A DNA stretch of 64,000 nt from Agelas oroides (lineage: Eukaryota > Porifera > Demospongiae > Agelasida > Agelasidae): assembly GCA_949130485.1 (NCBI GenBank), contig OX422197.1, positions 6,302,193 to 6,366,192 of the forward strand, in the 5' to 3' direction. The position numbers were made by a program, and so were the translations under genes. The notes beneath the pieces were generated by a model. The model was not told where the DNA came from. It made no database searches and was given only the letters and a program-made list of their open reading frames with translations. Positions 53,605-63,500 of the stretch are shown here, piece after piece. Position 1 is the stretch's first letter. The number at the start of each line of letters is the position of its first letter.

Positions 53605-55662
53605 TCAGTGGATGATCGAATACGCTTGATCCCTAAATGAGTCAATGCTATCAGCCATAGATTCATTGGTATCATAAAGATGAAGGTTGATAAGCCTATC
53701 TGGTAAAGATTCATCTAGCCTTGTGTTGTGTTCTTGTCTGCAGAATCTTCCTATCTGGCTCTTAACGTTTTTAACTAGTTTTTGTCCAACTTTTGTACAA
53801 GAACAGATCCAGCGCAGAAAGATTACAATGAAGTACAAAAGGGGTAAAGTTCCTACTAGAGATGATACTGCTACTGATGCCTTCGTTAGATAGTTGGCTT
53901 TTATTGCTGCTGTATAGTAAAACACTGCTGTGCCATACCACATGGCCAGAACAAGAATAAACACTGAATCGACAGCATTGTAAACTGCAAACTCTGCTTT
54001 GTAAGGCTTAATTATGGTAATCAATATGGCTACACTTATAAGCACAAGAATTGCCAGACCATAAAAAACAACACTGCGAGTGATTGCAAAACATATGGCA
54101 AGTAAGAGTCGCACAAGAAGGTAGACGGCTGCAAAGTAGCGGCAGTCTCGTGTACCATTAGTCCCATCTTTGTAGTAGCCCTGAAAAGCATCGATGAAGA
54201 TATGAAGAGCATGCCACCTCACTCCACAGCGACCAAGACACCGCTGGAAACACCGCATTGGATACAGTAGCAGAAGCAGTATAGGTAAGATGATGAAAAT
54301 GAGCACCACAAAAACAGCAAGAATAGCATAAGGGAGGTGTTTCTTTGTGCCAAAGTATTCAACTGATGCATCATAATATAGATAGGTGCCAACCACACTC
54401 CCATTCATATTAAACACATAGGTTGGAATTAAAAGGTCAAAAGACACATCTAGAAACTTTATATTTGAGAGAAGAAGAAACGTAGCAAAAGCATCAATGA
54501 TGGATGATCTTATATCCCACTGTTTCCGAAAGCGAGCAAAACATCTGTGAAATGGTTTCCAGATCCAAACAATAACTCTAAAGTTGTGAGCATGAAGCTC
54601 GATAAGTACATACGTTATAATGATTAAAGCAAGGGGATAGAATGCAATGCTGTAGTCCAGTGCTAGGGCTTGAAGCGTGTTCACTTTTAGGCATATTTGG
54701 TGTGGAATTAACGTACGAAAAAAATCTAAATTCCAAACACCATACATTGCTAATATTATTCTAATTAGTAGTGAAGTACGGCGATGTTTATTGACTGCAA
54801 CTAATAAAATGCGTACACTGACAGGTGTTGCAAAAATCTGGCTGAATGTGACAAATGTATACAGCTGGGGTGAAGTAGCACTGATCCTACAGCAGAGGAC
54901 AAGGACCAAGAAAACCGTAAGAGGTAAAAAGGCTACAGCAACATACTTCATCCAGCTGTACTGATCATCAGAGCACATTGTACAATGTAAATCGTAGGAG
55001 TAAACAAGAAGTGTGTGATTTGCTTTACATTCTCCACAGAGCTGTCCACTTCGATTAAAGTGACCACACATTGCCTCATTTAGTTCCTTGACAGTATTTG
55101 GCATCAAGCGATAGACAACATCTTTCAAAGTACTTTTCACAGTAATACAGTTGTAGAAGCATGCACCAACAACTGTTCCTGTTGATTCACTGTATGTCAT
55201 GCAGTGACAGTCAAGTATGGCGGACTCTTGCAGTGTTTCATTACACTTGACAACACCCTCAATACTTTCCCCACATTTACAAGTGCCATTGAATGGTTCA
55301 AACCAAGGGGGGCAAGATGCATTATATGGAGCTGATACTGAACTGTACTTCGGAATAGTTGCTGACTCATTCCATCTGCTAGTGGTTGGCTCACATCTGC
55401 AAGTACCATTGTCTATGGTAGGTAATGTGGTAGGAGTATTATAGCTGGCTCCATACCTCCACACAACAGCTATGGTTGAGTTGCATTTCTGGGCACCGGT
55501 GTCCGCTAGTTCCAAGCTACCACAGGGCTGGTCTAGCCCTCCTTCCCAGCAGCTACTATCGAATGTCCCATTCTCAGTATCAACATAGATGATCTGGTGT
55601 CCTTGGACACCAACAACTAATGTCACTAACAGAGCAGCAACTGCACACTGACTGCACCTCAT
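53605..55662 (-). CDS. Array gene 17: intact receptor-like multi-pass membrane protein (685 aa)
   Basis: Uninterrupted and the shortest intact member, at the right end of the array. The signal peptide starts MRCSQC, an Arg in place of Ser. The ectodomain is the twin of the gene at 20250 (TIDNGTCRCEPTTSRWNES). The membrane half is different: FGTKKHLPYA as in gene 12, ITIIKPYKAEFAVYN with Lys in place of the usual Gln of VQPYK, and a short tail (NLHLYDTNESMADS, DQAYSIIH) that ends four residues after the last tyrosine motif. A chimeric origin is therefore likely. Confidence 0.9.
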   Translation of the reverse strand: MRCSQCAVAALLVTLVVGVQGHQIIYVDTENGTFDSSCWEGGLDQPCGSLELADTGAQKCNSTIAVVWRYGASYNTPTTLPTIDNGTCRCEPTTSRWNESATIPKYSSVSAPYNASCPPWFEPFNGTCKCGESIEGVVKCNETLQESAILDCHCMTYSESTGTVVGACFYNCITVKSTLKDVVYRLMPNTVKELNEAMCGHFNRSGQLCGECKANHTLLVYSYDLHCTMCSDDQYSWMKYVAVAFLPLTVFLVLVLCCRISATSPQLYTFVTFSQIFATPVSVRILLVAVNKHRRTSLLIRIILAMYGVWNLDFFRTLIPHQICLKVNTLQALALDYSIAFYPLALIIITYVLIELHAHNFRVIVWIWKPFHRCFARFRKQWDIRSSIIDAFATFLLLSNIKFLDVSFDLLIPTYVFNMNGSVVGTYLYYDASVEYFGTKKHLPYAILAVFVVLIFIILPILLLLLYPMRCFQRCLGRCGVRWHALHIFIDAFQGYYKDGTNGTRDCRYFAAVYLLVRLLLAICFAITRSVVFYGLAILVLISVAILITIIKPYKAEFAVYNAVDSVFILVLAMWYGTAVFYYTAAIKANYLTKASVAVSSLVGTLPLLYFIVIFLRWICSCTKVGQKLVKNVKSQIGRFCRQEHNTRLDESLPDRLINLHLYDTNESMADSIDSFRDQAYSIIH

Positions 55663-55992
55663 GGCTTGGCTCAGTAAATGTAATCACACTGAAACTAGCC
55701 ACTCTATCTTAATGTAGAATCACATATCTTTTCTAACATGTGTACTATCAACACTTTATCACAACCATGAGCTTCAAAGACTGCTGATTATCAAATTGTA
55801 CTATTGTACTTCTATCAGATATACAAACATATACACTCAAAGGAAAAACAAAAAATAAAAATTTAGTGTACGTACACGGTAAAGCAAGTAGGTACTCTCT
55901 AGAGTGCATTACAAATGTCCACAACTGAGGAACTGCATGGGTATAGAGGGTTTTCACATATACCAAGGAAAATGGGAAACAGCTGCCATGTT

Positions 55993-56078
55993 GGATTACA
56001 ACAAGATGGTAGCTTCTATGGTGATTTCGGTAAATGGATTACAAGAAGATGGTAGCTTCTATGGTGATCTCGGTGAAT
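55993..56078. repeat. 43-base tandem duplication
   Basis: Units 55993-56035 and 56036-56078 differ at a few bases (GGATTACAACAAGATGGTAG and GGATTACAAGAAGATGGTAG). Confidence 0.85.
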
Positions 56079-56254
56079 GCAAAAAGATACTTAGAACGGA
56101 TCTAGTATGGACTGAATCGGGCAAAATACCACTGCTCTGTAAGTTAAATTAAGCTTATCTGTGAGGCCAGTTTGATCGATACCACATACCTACTGCCATG
56201 TATAAAGCTGTATTCCAAGATGGTGGCACAAGTTTTAGTATAACTGAAAAGCCT

Positions 56255-56615
56255 CTATTCTCCATTAAGCACACTGAGGATTTAAAAAATAAATGACAAT
56301 AACAGAGCTTATTAGCCTCTGTGTTCACTACCCTAAGTGTGATCATGTAACAACAATGTTGTACAGATTAATTGCTGCCATCAGATGACAACACACACAT
56401 CCTATACACAATATAAATATAGTACTCAATTTGCTAGTTATTAGGAGGATCATTGATGGCTGAAACACACATCTATCTGGGCCTGCTTTCAACAGGGAGA
56501 TGCAGTTCACTTAATTGTACATAGCTTGCAGTATGTGTAATCAGATGTCTTACCAATGTTACATCCTGTGTAATCTAACAAAGGTTGTTGCACATTGAGG
56601 AATACATGTATGTTG
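56255..56615. repeat. Duplicated spacer segment (copy 2)
   Basis: Partner of 52545-52930. With the shared GACTGCTGATTA word (52440 and 55775), it shows that the truncated copy at 51640 and the gene at 53605 arose from one duplicated unit. Confidence 0.85.
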
Positions 56616-56757
56616 TGCATGTGTGCATTTTCCACAGTACTTCAATTGCTAGTTACTAATTGCTGCCTTAAACACACAGTCATACAGTAATCAGTTGATT
56701 ATTGTACCCAATGTAATCTGGTTGTTACCAAATCGCAATACCACATGTAAATTTTCT

Positions 56758-56812
56758 CGATCAGATGCCACCCTTGAATATAGCCACCATCCTCAAATAG
56801 TAGCCACAGTTA
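56758..56812. repeat. Remnant of the CTCAAATAGT(A)GCC repeat family
   Basis: ATCCTCAAATAGTAGCCAC follows TTGAATATAGCCACC. The same words occur in the larger repeat at 62272-62645. Confidence 0.6.
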
Positions 56813-57077
56813 GTATACAATACCATTATAGCACTTTGCGTGGGCGGATCAAAAGCACCGGTAGGCACTGTATATCAGATACATGCACTCCTGAAGCCAT
56901 AATATGCACAGGTGTGCATGTATATCCCTTTGATCTCTGATACAGTGCACTGCTCTTTAAATCTTGATAATGCAAGACAGCTGCATAAAAGTCAATTATA
57001 CATACCCAGAGCAAAACAGTTTTAAACATGGACCAGACCACTTACAGGTTAAGTTACAAACTAAAATACTACAGTAG

Positions 57078-57671
57078 TCAAAAGTCACAAAAACTCTCAA
57101 ACTCCTGTTCACTCAGCATGTTCTGTTTGCCGTGTGGTTTAGTAGTCTGGTTTACTGGTCCCTGATAAATGTTATTATTCCTCGTCTCTGCAACATACAC
57201 AGGAAGCCAAGTATTTAGCTCATCGGCAAGGCACTCGGCATGTAACACTACCTCAGGACACTTCTCGACGGCGGTATCTAAGCTATTATGCCACTTCCAC
57301 CAATCACATAGGTTGTTCATGGCCCACCGGGTATTTAGCTGAGTGTTCCTCGGTGCGTACGGCTTCGTCAAAATTTCCAACATTTCTGGGTTTACTACTG
57401 CGAAGCGTTGACCTTTCTTGCTGCTCTCGCCCTCGTTCTCACTGCCTACTGACACACATTTCTTCTTGTGTTTCCTCCCGCTGGTCTTTTTCGGCTGCAA
57501 CGACCGCTTTCTCTTGATCGGTTCGACAAAGTCGTCTTCACCGCAACTGCTGCTACTCCAACCGTCAGGGGCTACACTAAATCTCACCTTTTCGTCATCG
57601 CTAAGCTTCTTCCTACAACCTATTGGTACTTGGATCGGGCAGTTATCATCTCTCCTTTTCAGAGCCATCAT
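57078..57671 (-). CDS. Crypton/ZMYM-type core-binding-like protein (197 aa)
   Basis: A single open frame starting MMALKRRDD. Residues about 50-75 are basic (KRKRSLQPKK, GRKHKKK), a likely nuclear signal. Residues about 100-165 read YAPRNTQLNTRWAMNNLCDW and later ELNTWLPVYVAETR. This resembles the helical N-terminal (core-binding) part of Crypton-type tyrosine recombinases and of the ZMYM/QRICH1-type host proteins derived from them. The catalytic R...HxxR...Y part is not in this frame. The C-terminus (SEQEFESFCDF) does not resemble the family. It may be a truncated transposon protein, a small domesticated gene or the first exon of a longer one. GC content is higher than in the array. Confidence 0.5.
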   Translation of the reverse strand: MMALKRRDDNCPIQVPIGCRKKLSDDEKVRFSVAPDGWSSSSCGEDDFVEPIKRKRSLQPKKTSGRKHKKKCVSVGSENEGESSKKGQRFAVVNPEMLEILTKPYAPRNTQLNTRWAMNNLCDWWKWHNSLDTAVEKCPEVVLHAECLADELNTWLPVYVAETRNNNIYQGPVNQTTKPHGKQNMLSEQEFESFCDF

Positions 57672-58607
57672 ATAGCAGAAAACTGAGCTACTCTGGCACT
57701 GCTATGCTGCAAGTATTAGTTATATGCTACTATACAGAATGCGCACGCATTTAGATTTGTTCTAGAACACATGCACGTGTACACTCCAGTCTAATTAGAA
57801 GCCCACACAAAGTGCTATAAACAATTTATAGCACTCCTAGGCGTGCTATAACTATTACATACATGCATGCAAATGCAAACGAGTGTGACTGAGCTAGCAC
57901 TAGGTCCGGTTGCAACCACTATCAGCAGTATTGAGAGGATACACAAAGTACTGCCAGTTTTTTCAAGTCATCACACTAAAGCCGAGAAGTGGAGTGTCTG
58001 CCCGTGTCCTGTCAACATTGTCATAGCTCCATAGTGTAGTGCCAAGCATGAACACACTACCTGTATCACAGCTAGGTAGACCTGTATACAGGTACGCCAG
58101 CTTGCTTGTTGATATACCAGCAGACTTGCCAAAGGAATAAACACCGCACTGGAATAGATGTAACCCTTTAATAGTAGCCACACAAAAGGAACTGTGTAGT
58201 AAATAGTGGCCATGGTGTCTGATTGAGGAAATATATGTATACCAGATCTAAATGAATACATGTTGTGTATGAGGTTTCATTTTCCACCTGCAAAGTAGGA
58301 GCTACACAGGGACACCTACATTCCTCAGCATATGGACTTGTGGCAATGACAACCGAATTGTTCATGGCTCACTATCACTACCATTGGTGTTCTACTTCTC
58401 TACAGTGTGGTAACCACCCCTAAACAATAGTTCAAGACCTACATCCTCAGAGGCACTACAGACTACAAATATCATCATTAAAAACTTCAGTGAATGGACT
58501 ATTACCTCACCTTGCTTAGAGTACGCCTGAGAATGCCTCAATGACACATCGGAAATCATAGTTACAAAGCAAATTGTGCACTTCTTTATTGTAACTAACA
58601 AAGTGGA

Positions 58608-58868
58608 CTCAGAAATGCTCAGATACACAATGTTACAAATGTGTGCATCTGGATTTCTGATTCTGGAAGTCATAAATTGCTCAGATGTGCAACCTTGACT
58701 CAGAAATGCTCAGATACACAATGTTAGAACTGTGTACCTGGAATTCTGATTCACAATGCTTAAATTGCTCAGGTATGACTTCTTGACTCAGAATGTTCCG
58801 ATATACAATGTTAGAACTGCGCATCTGAAATTCTGACTCTGGTTGCTAATATTGTTCAGGTTCACAAC
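58608..58868. repeat. Tandem repeat of about 86 bases, three units
   Basis: Units start at about 58608, 58692 and 58779. Each has GACTCAGAA-TG-TC, ATACACAATGTTA or ATATACAATGTTAG, then TTCTGA and a TTGCTCAG or TTGTTCAG end. Units differ by about 15-20%. Confidence 0.8.
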
Positions 58869-59147
58869 AACTGATTTGATGGAATCTCTCTGTGGACACT
58901 TTCTCTTCATGATGAACAGTACAACTTTTTACTATCTTACCTTGCGTACTTCCTTCCATAGATATACAGCACAATATGCTATCTGAATTGGTCCACAGTT
59001 TTGATATGTGTAGCTGCTAAATAACCTTTTACTTTTTCTTCATGTCAAATGGAATACTTTGATAAAGAACCCATTTGCATCATTGATGTATGTAGTCATT
59101 CCTTGTGCCAAGTTTTCATTTTTCAGAAAATGTTTGGCACCCCCATG

Positions 59148-60353
59148 GTAAATATCATAATCTCGCAATAATATGCCCCCTTCAATCAACCCCCCCACCC
59201 CCTCTTTATCTTCCAAGTTCTTACATAGGTAATTTTGCAATGAGTATCTTCTCGGCATGCTTTTAGTTAGCCTCGTTCCCAGGCCCGTTCAAAATATTGG
59301 AGAAAAGGGCCTGGTATCCACTGTCCGCGCATGCGCTTAATTAGTGTGTAAACCTCACGTGAAATTGTGCAAGGATGTGTCAAATGACGGCCAATACCAT
59401 GTGTTTATGAGCTATGACGTTTACATATATCGGCTTTTTTATTATATTATATTATATCACCAAAGAGGTGAGCGCTGCTCTTCTAGCCCTTTGTCCAGGC
59501 CTTCTAACCCCAGCACTTATCGCTTGAACTGCACTGTTGACACAGGACGATCTTCACACTACAAATGTAAGCTATAACCATAGATAGTAGCACGCTCACT
59601 CTACTATCTATTCTATAACTTCGTACTGACACGAATTATAACTTGCCAAAACCCACAAGCAGCCAGGATAAATGCTTCATAGACGCTTTCGTTTCGAGTT
59701 TTAGTGCCGTCGCTTTGCCTCGAAGTCGCAGAAAGGCATACAACAAAGCAGAACCCAGGCCTTGCACACAAATAGCTATTGTCAGCAGTGTACGATTAAA
59801 TATACAGCAATATACATGTACCTGATGTCACGGCACACAGATCTAACCCGATATTATTGGGAACTCCCGGAATGCCGGGAAATTAAGCGCATGCGCAAAC
59901 AGTAGATACCAGGCCCTTTTCTCCAATTTTTCGAACCGGCCTGGGAACGAGGCTGGCTTTTAGTGACCTTTCATTATCAAACATTTTTGTAAACGTGTAC
60001 ACATGGAATGACTAGCCTTGTTTGCAGGCCATCACCCAGCTTTTCGTTGGTTGTGGTACAAGCTTACACAGACTATCCTTTGTGATGAGGGATAAATTTA
60101 TCCCTGTTGTCGCCACCAATGATACAAACTATTTTGATGCCTCTGAGCTTAGTATCAACACAGGTGCTACTGGTTTCCTGTGGTACTTATAACCAGTGAT
60201 GCTGCCATTCTTCTGCAAAGACATAACAGTCATTGGCACCCCATACCCATATGTTGTAACGGGGGGTATATAGTCGAGAATATTGAGTAAACGCCCCCTC
60301 CCCACTTTAGACTCAAAGTGGTGTACAAAAGGTGGGTGGGGACATATTTTCGC
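59148..60353. mobile_element. Decayed relative of the 42721 TIR element, interrupted by a MULE-like element
   Basis: Left part (59148-59245): AATATGCCCCCTTC and a TTCCAAGTTC-TACATAGGTA stretch match the left end at 42735-42820. Right part (60255-60353): TATAGTCGAGA, ACGCCCCCTCCCCACTTTA and GTGTACAAAA match 43183-43270. The MULE-like element at 59268 sits between them. The rest of the interior (59956-60255) is not recognisably related, so the join is an inference. Confidence 0.5.
59268..59955. mobile_element. Non-autonomous MULE-like TIR element (688 bp)
   Basis: TIRs of about 70 bases begin TAGCCTCGTTCCCAGGCC and run through GCCTGGTATCCACTG and GCGCATGCGC. The target duplication GCTTTTAGT is perfect (59259-59267 and 59956-59964). 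The family is that of 4709-5261, but the interior is different and non-coding. Confidence 0.85.
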
Positions 60354-60408
60354 AAGCTTATGGCATCAAGGTACAAATACATAACTTCAGTTACAAGTCA
60401 ACCATATA

Positions 60409-60480
60409 ACTATTCATGTTGAATAACACATGAATAGAGCATCAACTATTCATGTTGAATAACACATGAATAGAGCATCG
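60409..60480. repeat. 36-base tandem duplication
   Basis: Two nearly perfect units of AACTATTCATGTTGAATAAC followed by ACATGAATAGAGCATC, directly left of the last recognised VPS13-type exon. Confidence 0.9.
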
Positions 60481-60501
60481 ACAGTAAATATACTTGCCAA
60501 C

Positions 60502-63500
60502 CTTTAATGAAGAGCCTGGCTGTAGGTATAGGGGGACACCTTTTCCAAGCTGCACATAGAGAACAATTGTAACACGGGTTTATAACTTTCAAGTACAGCA
60601 CTTTTAAAACTGAATTACCTTGTTGACAATGGTGAAGGGGTCTCCCGTCAATGTCTGCACCTTCACACTTCCCTCTACCTGCTTGCCATATTCCCTGGAG
60701 TAGGCCTAGGAATAAATATCCACAAGGGGTAGGATGGCAACATTTGGAAGCTATATGAGGTAGACAAGTTGGGTCTCCCATAGACAGCAGGTAAGAAAAA
60801 TGAATGGCGCTAGCGATGGGTGACTGTGAAGACTCAAGTACAGTAGGGTGATGTATCCCATCTACTACATTTCCCTGCTAGCTTCATGGTTTGGGAATGA
60901 AGCTGATGGAGTTTATCTGATCACAATGGCTGCATATGCAGTCTGATCAGGTATTGTTTTGGCTACTAATCAATACACAAGCTTACTGACAACTGTACTC
61001 AAAATGGTGCGCAAATGTATATGGGGGTACTCGCTCAGGATCACCCCCAATCAATACATAGATTCCCTAGTATAGGACCTATATCTATAAGAATAGAGGA
61101 ACTTACTCCACCCAGTACTACTATACCTCAACAAGATTTTTGATGAGCTGTAGTGATATCCTTGTAATGGTGAGTTGGAGTGGGGCGGTGGCTGACAGAG
61201 CCACTGAGAACTTGGGCTCAGGTTTGTCAGCCTCTGTACCATTCATTGCTGCTTTTGGGGTGAGCTTCTTGACCTATAAAAAGAGACAAGGTCTAGAACA
61301 TGTACTACTATATTCATTTACTGCTGGCAAAATAGACTTCATTCAATCCCAATAGTGCAAATAAATCGACTGGCCATGATAGCTTGATCTACACTTTATA
61401 GCGGTCATAAAATAACACAAGTCAAACACATACTTATTGTACAACTTGATCAATATACCTCAGCACTTATAACCCATTGCTCCAGTCGTCCTTTGCTGGT
61501 CTCAAGAGGCTCCAGAAGTGGCTCCCAGAGTGATGGTTTCTCATTATAGTATGAGGCCTCACAGCGAATGTCACCTTTGACTACGAGCTGCAATATAAAG
61601 GAGTAAGAGGTAATGTGGTATAAAATTTGTGCTGACTATTATATGTACGTCACTTTCCAGCTTAACAAAAACAAGTATACCATTTTCCTCTACAATACTA
61701 CTCGATCTAGACATACCTCTCCTGTCCATTCAAACACCTGCACCACAGCATTGGAATTCACAGCCAGCACTGGGTGTCCCTTTGACCTGTGTGTGCTCTC
61801 ACTCTCCAGTATAATCTCAACAGACTCCACACTCAGAGTCAGCTAAAATAAAATATACACATGAACAATCAGTAAACTACATCATACACAATGTAGATGA
61901 GAGGAAGTGATTACTTACTGTTTCTCCTTTCTCCTCAATCTCTTTGTCTGCAATTGCTGCTTTGTGGAGTGGAACTACACACAATGTGATAGTTAAGCAC
62001 ATGAGCCACAGCTCATCAGGCAATCAATACACGTAAAACAAACCATTGGCAAACAGGCCTATACTGTTTTAAAAGACGTATTACAGTCCATGGTAGTTAT
62101 ATGACAAAGTATAGCATCCAGGTAAAAAATCTATGTACTACTCGCTAAAGGTAAATGGTAACATACCTGGTAATAAGAACCACAACTTTGATCTTTCCAG
62201 GGGTTTCTTTTCCCAGAGATCCTGAGGAGGAACCTGCCTTTCCTTTTCCTGCAAGAGAATCACAAGGGGTATACCGTATTTCTTCGAATAGACACGGCCC
62301 TCAAATAGTCGCCACCCTCAAGTAGTCGCACAATCAGGAGCTCTGAGCGAAATAAACGCCGCCCTCAAATAGTAGTCGCAGCTACTATACGCAGCACACG
62401 CACACATATGCAAATAATTTATGGCGACGATCACCAGACTAGTGCCAGGGCTGTTCATGTTGTACGACTCGTTTCCACAGCTGAAAGCAGGACTGAGAGG
62501 TTGTGTTTACTACTGACAGAGTCTAACAGTCGTCACTGTATCGCTCGTATGTACCTTATCCAGGCGTCTTTGGTGTTTGCGGGCTTTCCAAAGAAACAAA
62601 CGCCACCCTCAAATAGTAGCCACACAAAAATGTGCAGCGAAAAAAATAGCAGACACGGCGTCCGGGACATGTGATAACCTAGTACTGAATATACACATAT
62701 ATGCACACACTATGTATGAACAATCAATGAACCACATCCCCTTAATAAATAAGTCTAGATGTTATGCAAAGTCACCCACTGTGGAGGACACATTTTGGCC
62801 AATACCAGACCTCATCACCTATGCTTGGGTGACTAGGAGATTGGGATCGCTGTCTCATGCACAGAATGCAGTCGGTGGCTGGCTTTATCCATGCATGCAC
62901 ACACATGTAAACTCACACACACACACACACATACACACACCTGTTGAGGAATGAGTGTCTTCACAGCATGAATGATGAGCCTCATGACAGGTGGAGAGAG
63001 GGTGAGAGAAACATACTCTATCATTCCAGTGACATCCATGCCTGGCTTGTCCAGTGGACCAACCATGGTGAAGAGCATTGAGCAGGGTAACAACACCTGA
63101 AAAAGAAATGAATCAGAAGCTACATACTTTCTGCTTGCATAGCCACAGCAACATTAAGAGACGTACTGAACAAAGTCTACTGCAAGAAAATTGCTGACTG
63201 CTGCATTTGTTATATGAGGTGATAACATCAACAACTATGAAGTCAGCATTTTTAAACTGACTAACATGTAGTCACTGCATTTATAATTTACTTTTCTAAC
63301 ACTCACATTCTCAACATTACCACATTACCAGAACTAAGATTGCCTTATGAAGATGTAAACTTGCATCCTCCATGCTTACATACCCATGATGTTGTGTTAT
63401 CAAGGTTGAAGAAGCTGCTGGTGGATATCCCAAGGTCAGCAATGTTCAGAGATCCTTGCTTACTTGTTTCAGTCAGTTGCACATGGAAGTACACAGAAAC

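Larger units (their letters stand above)
55663..57077. other. Spacer right of the array
   Basis: Contains a 43-base tandem duplication (55993-56078), the duplicated spacer segment (56255-56615) and a remnant of the CTCAAATAGT repeat family (about 56758-56812). No gene. Confidence 0.55.
57672..60501. other. Repeat-rich spacer between the Crypton-like ORF and the VPS13-type gene
   Basis: A short hairpin is at 57812-57835 (AGTGCTATAAA with TTTATAGCACT). An 86-base tandem array is at 58608-58868. A nested element complex is at about 59148-60353 and a 36-base tandem duplication at 60409-60480. No further VPS13-type exon could be identified with confidence. Confidence 0.5.

Noticed and set aside
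1399-55662. Idea that the array is a family of retroviral or envelope-like elements
   Set aside because: No LTRs, polymerase or capsid; the proteins are ten-segment membrane proteins with signal peptides, a host gene family.
1399-55662. Firm assignment to TRP channels or GPCRs
   Set aside because: The VQPYK and NPxxY words and the G-x-LCGxC module are suggestive only. About ten hydrophobic segments and no pore motif that I can verify leave the class open.
58392-58673. Open frame of 93 codons overlapping the 86-base tandem repeat
   Set aside because: It partly encodes tandem repeat sequence and has no recognisable domain or conserved neighbour.
59040-59258. Open frame of 72 codons on the minus strand
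   Set aside because: Much of it is the C-rich end of a decayed TIR element; not a credible gene.
60160-60240. A possible extra VPS13-type exon on the minus strand (AG acceptor before NGSITGYKYHRKP)
   Set aside because: The acceptor looks fair but the frame ends in a stop after about 27 codons and the residues do not match the expected VAB start.
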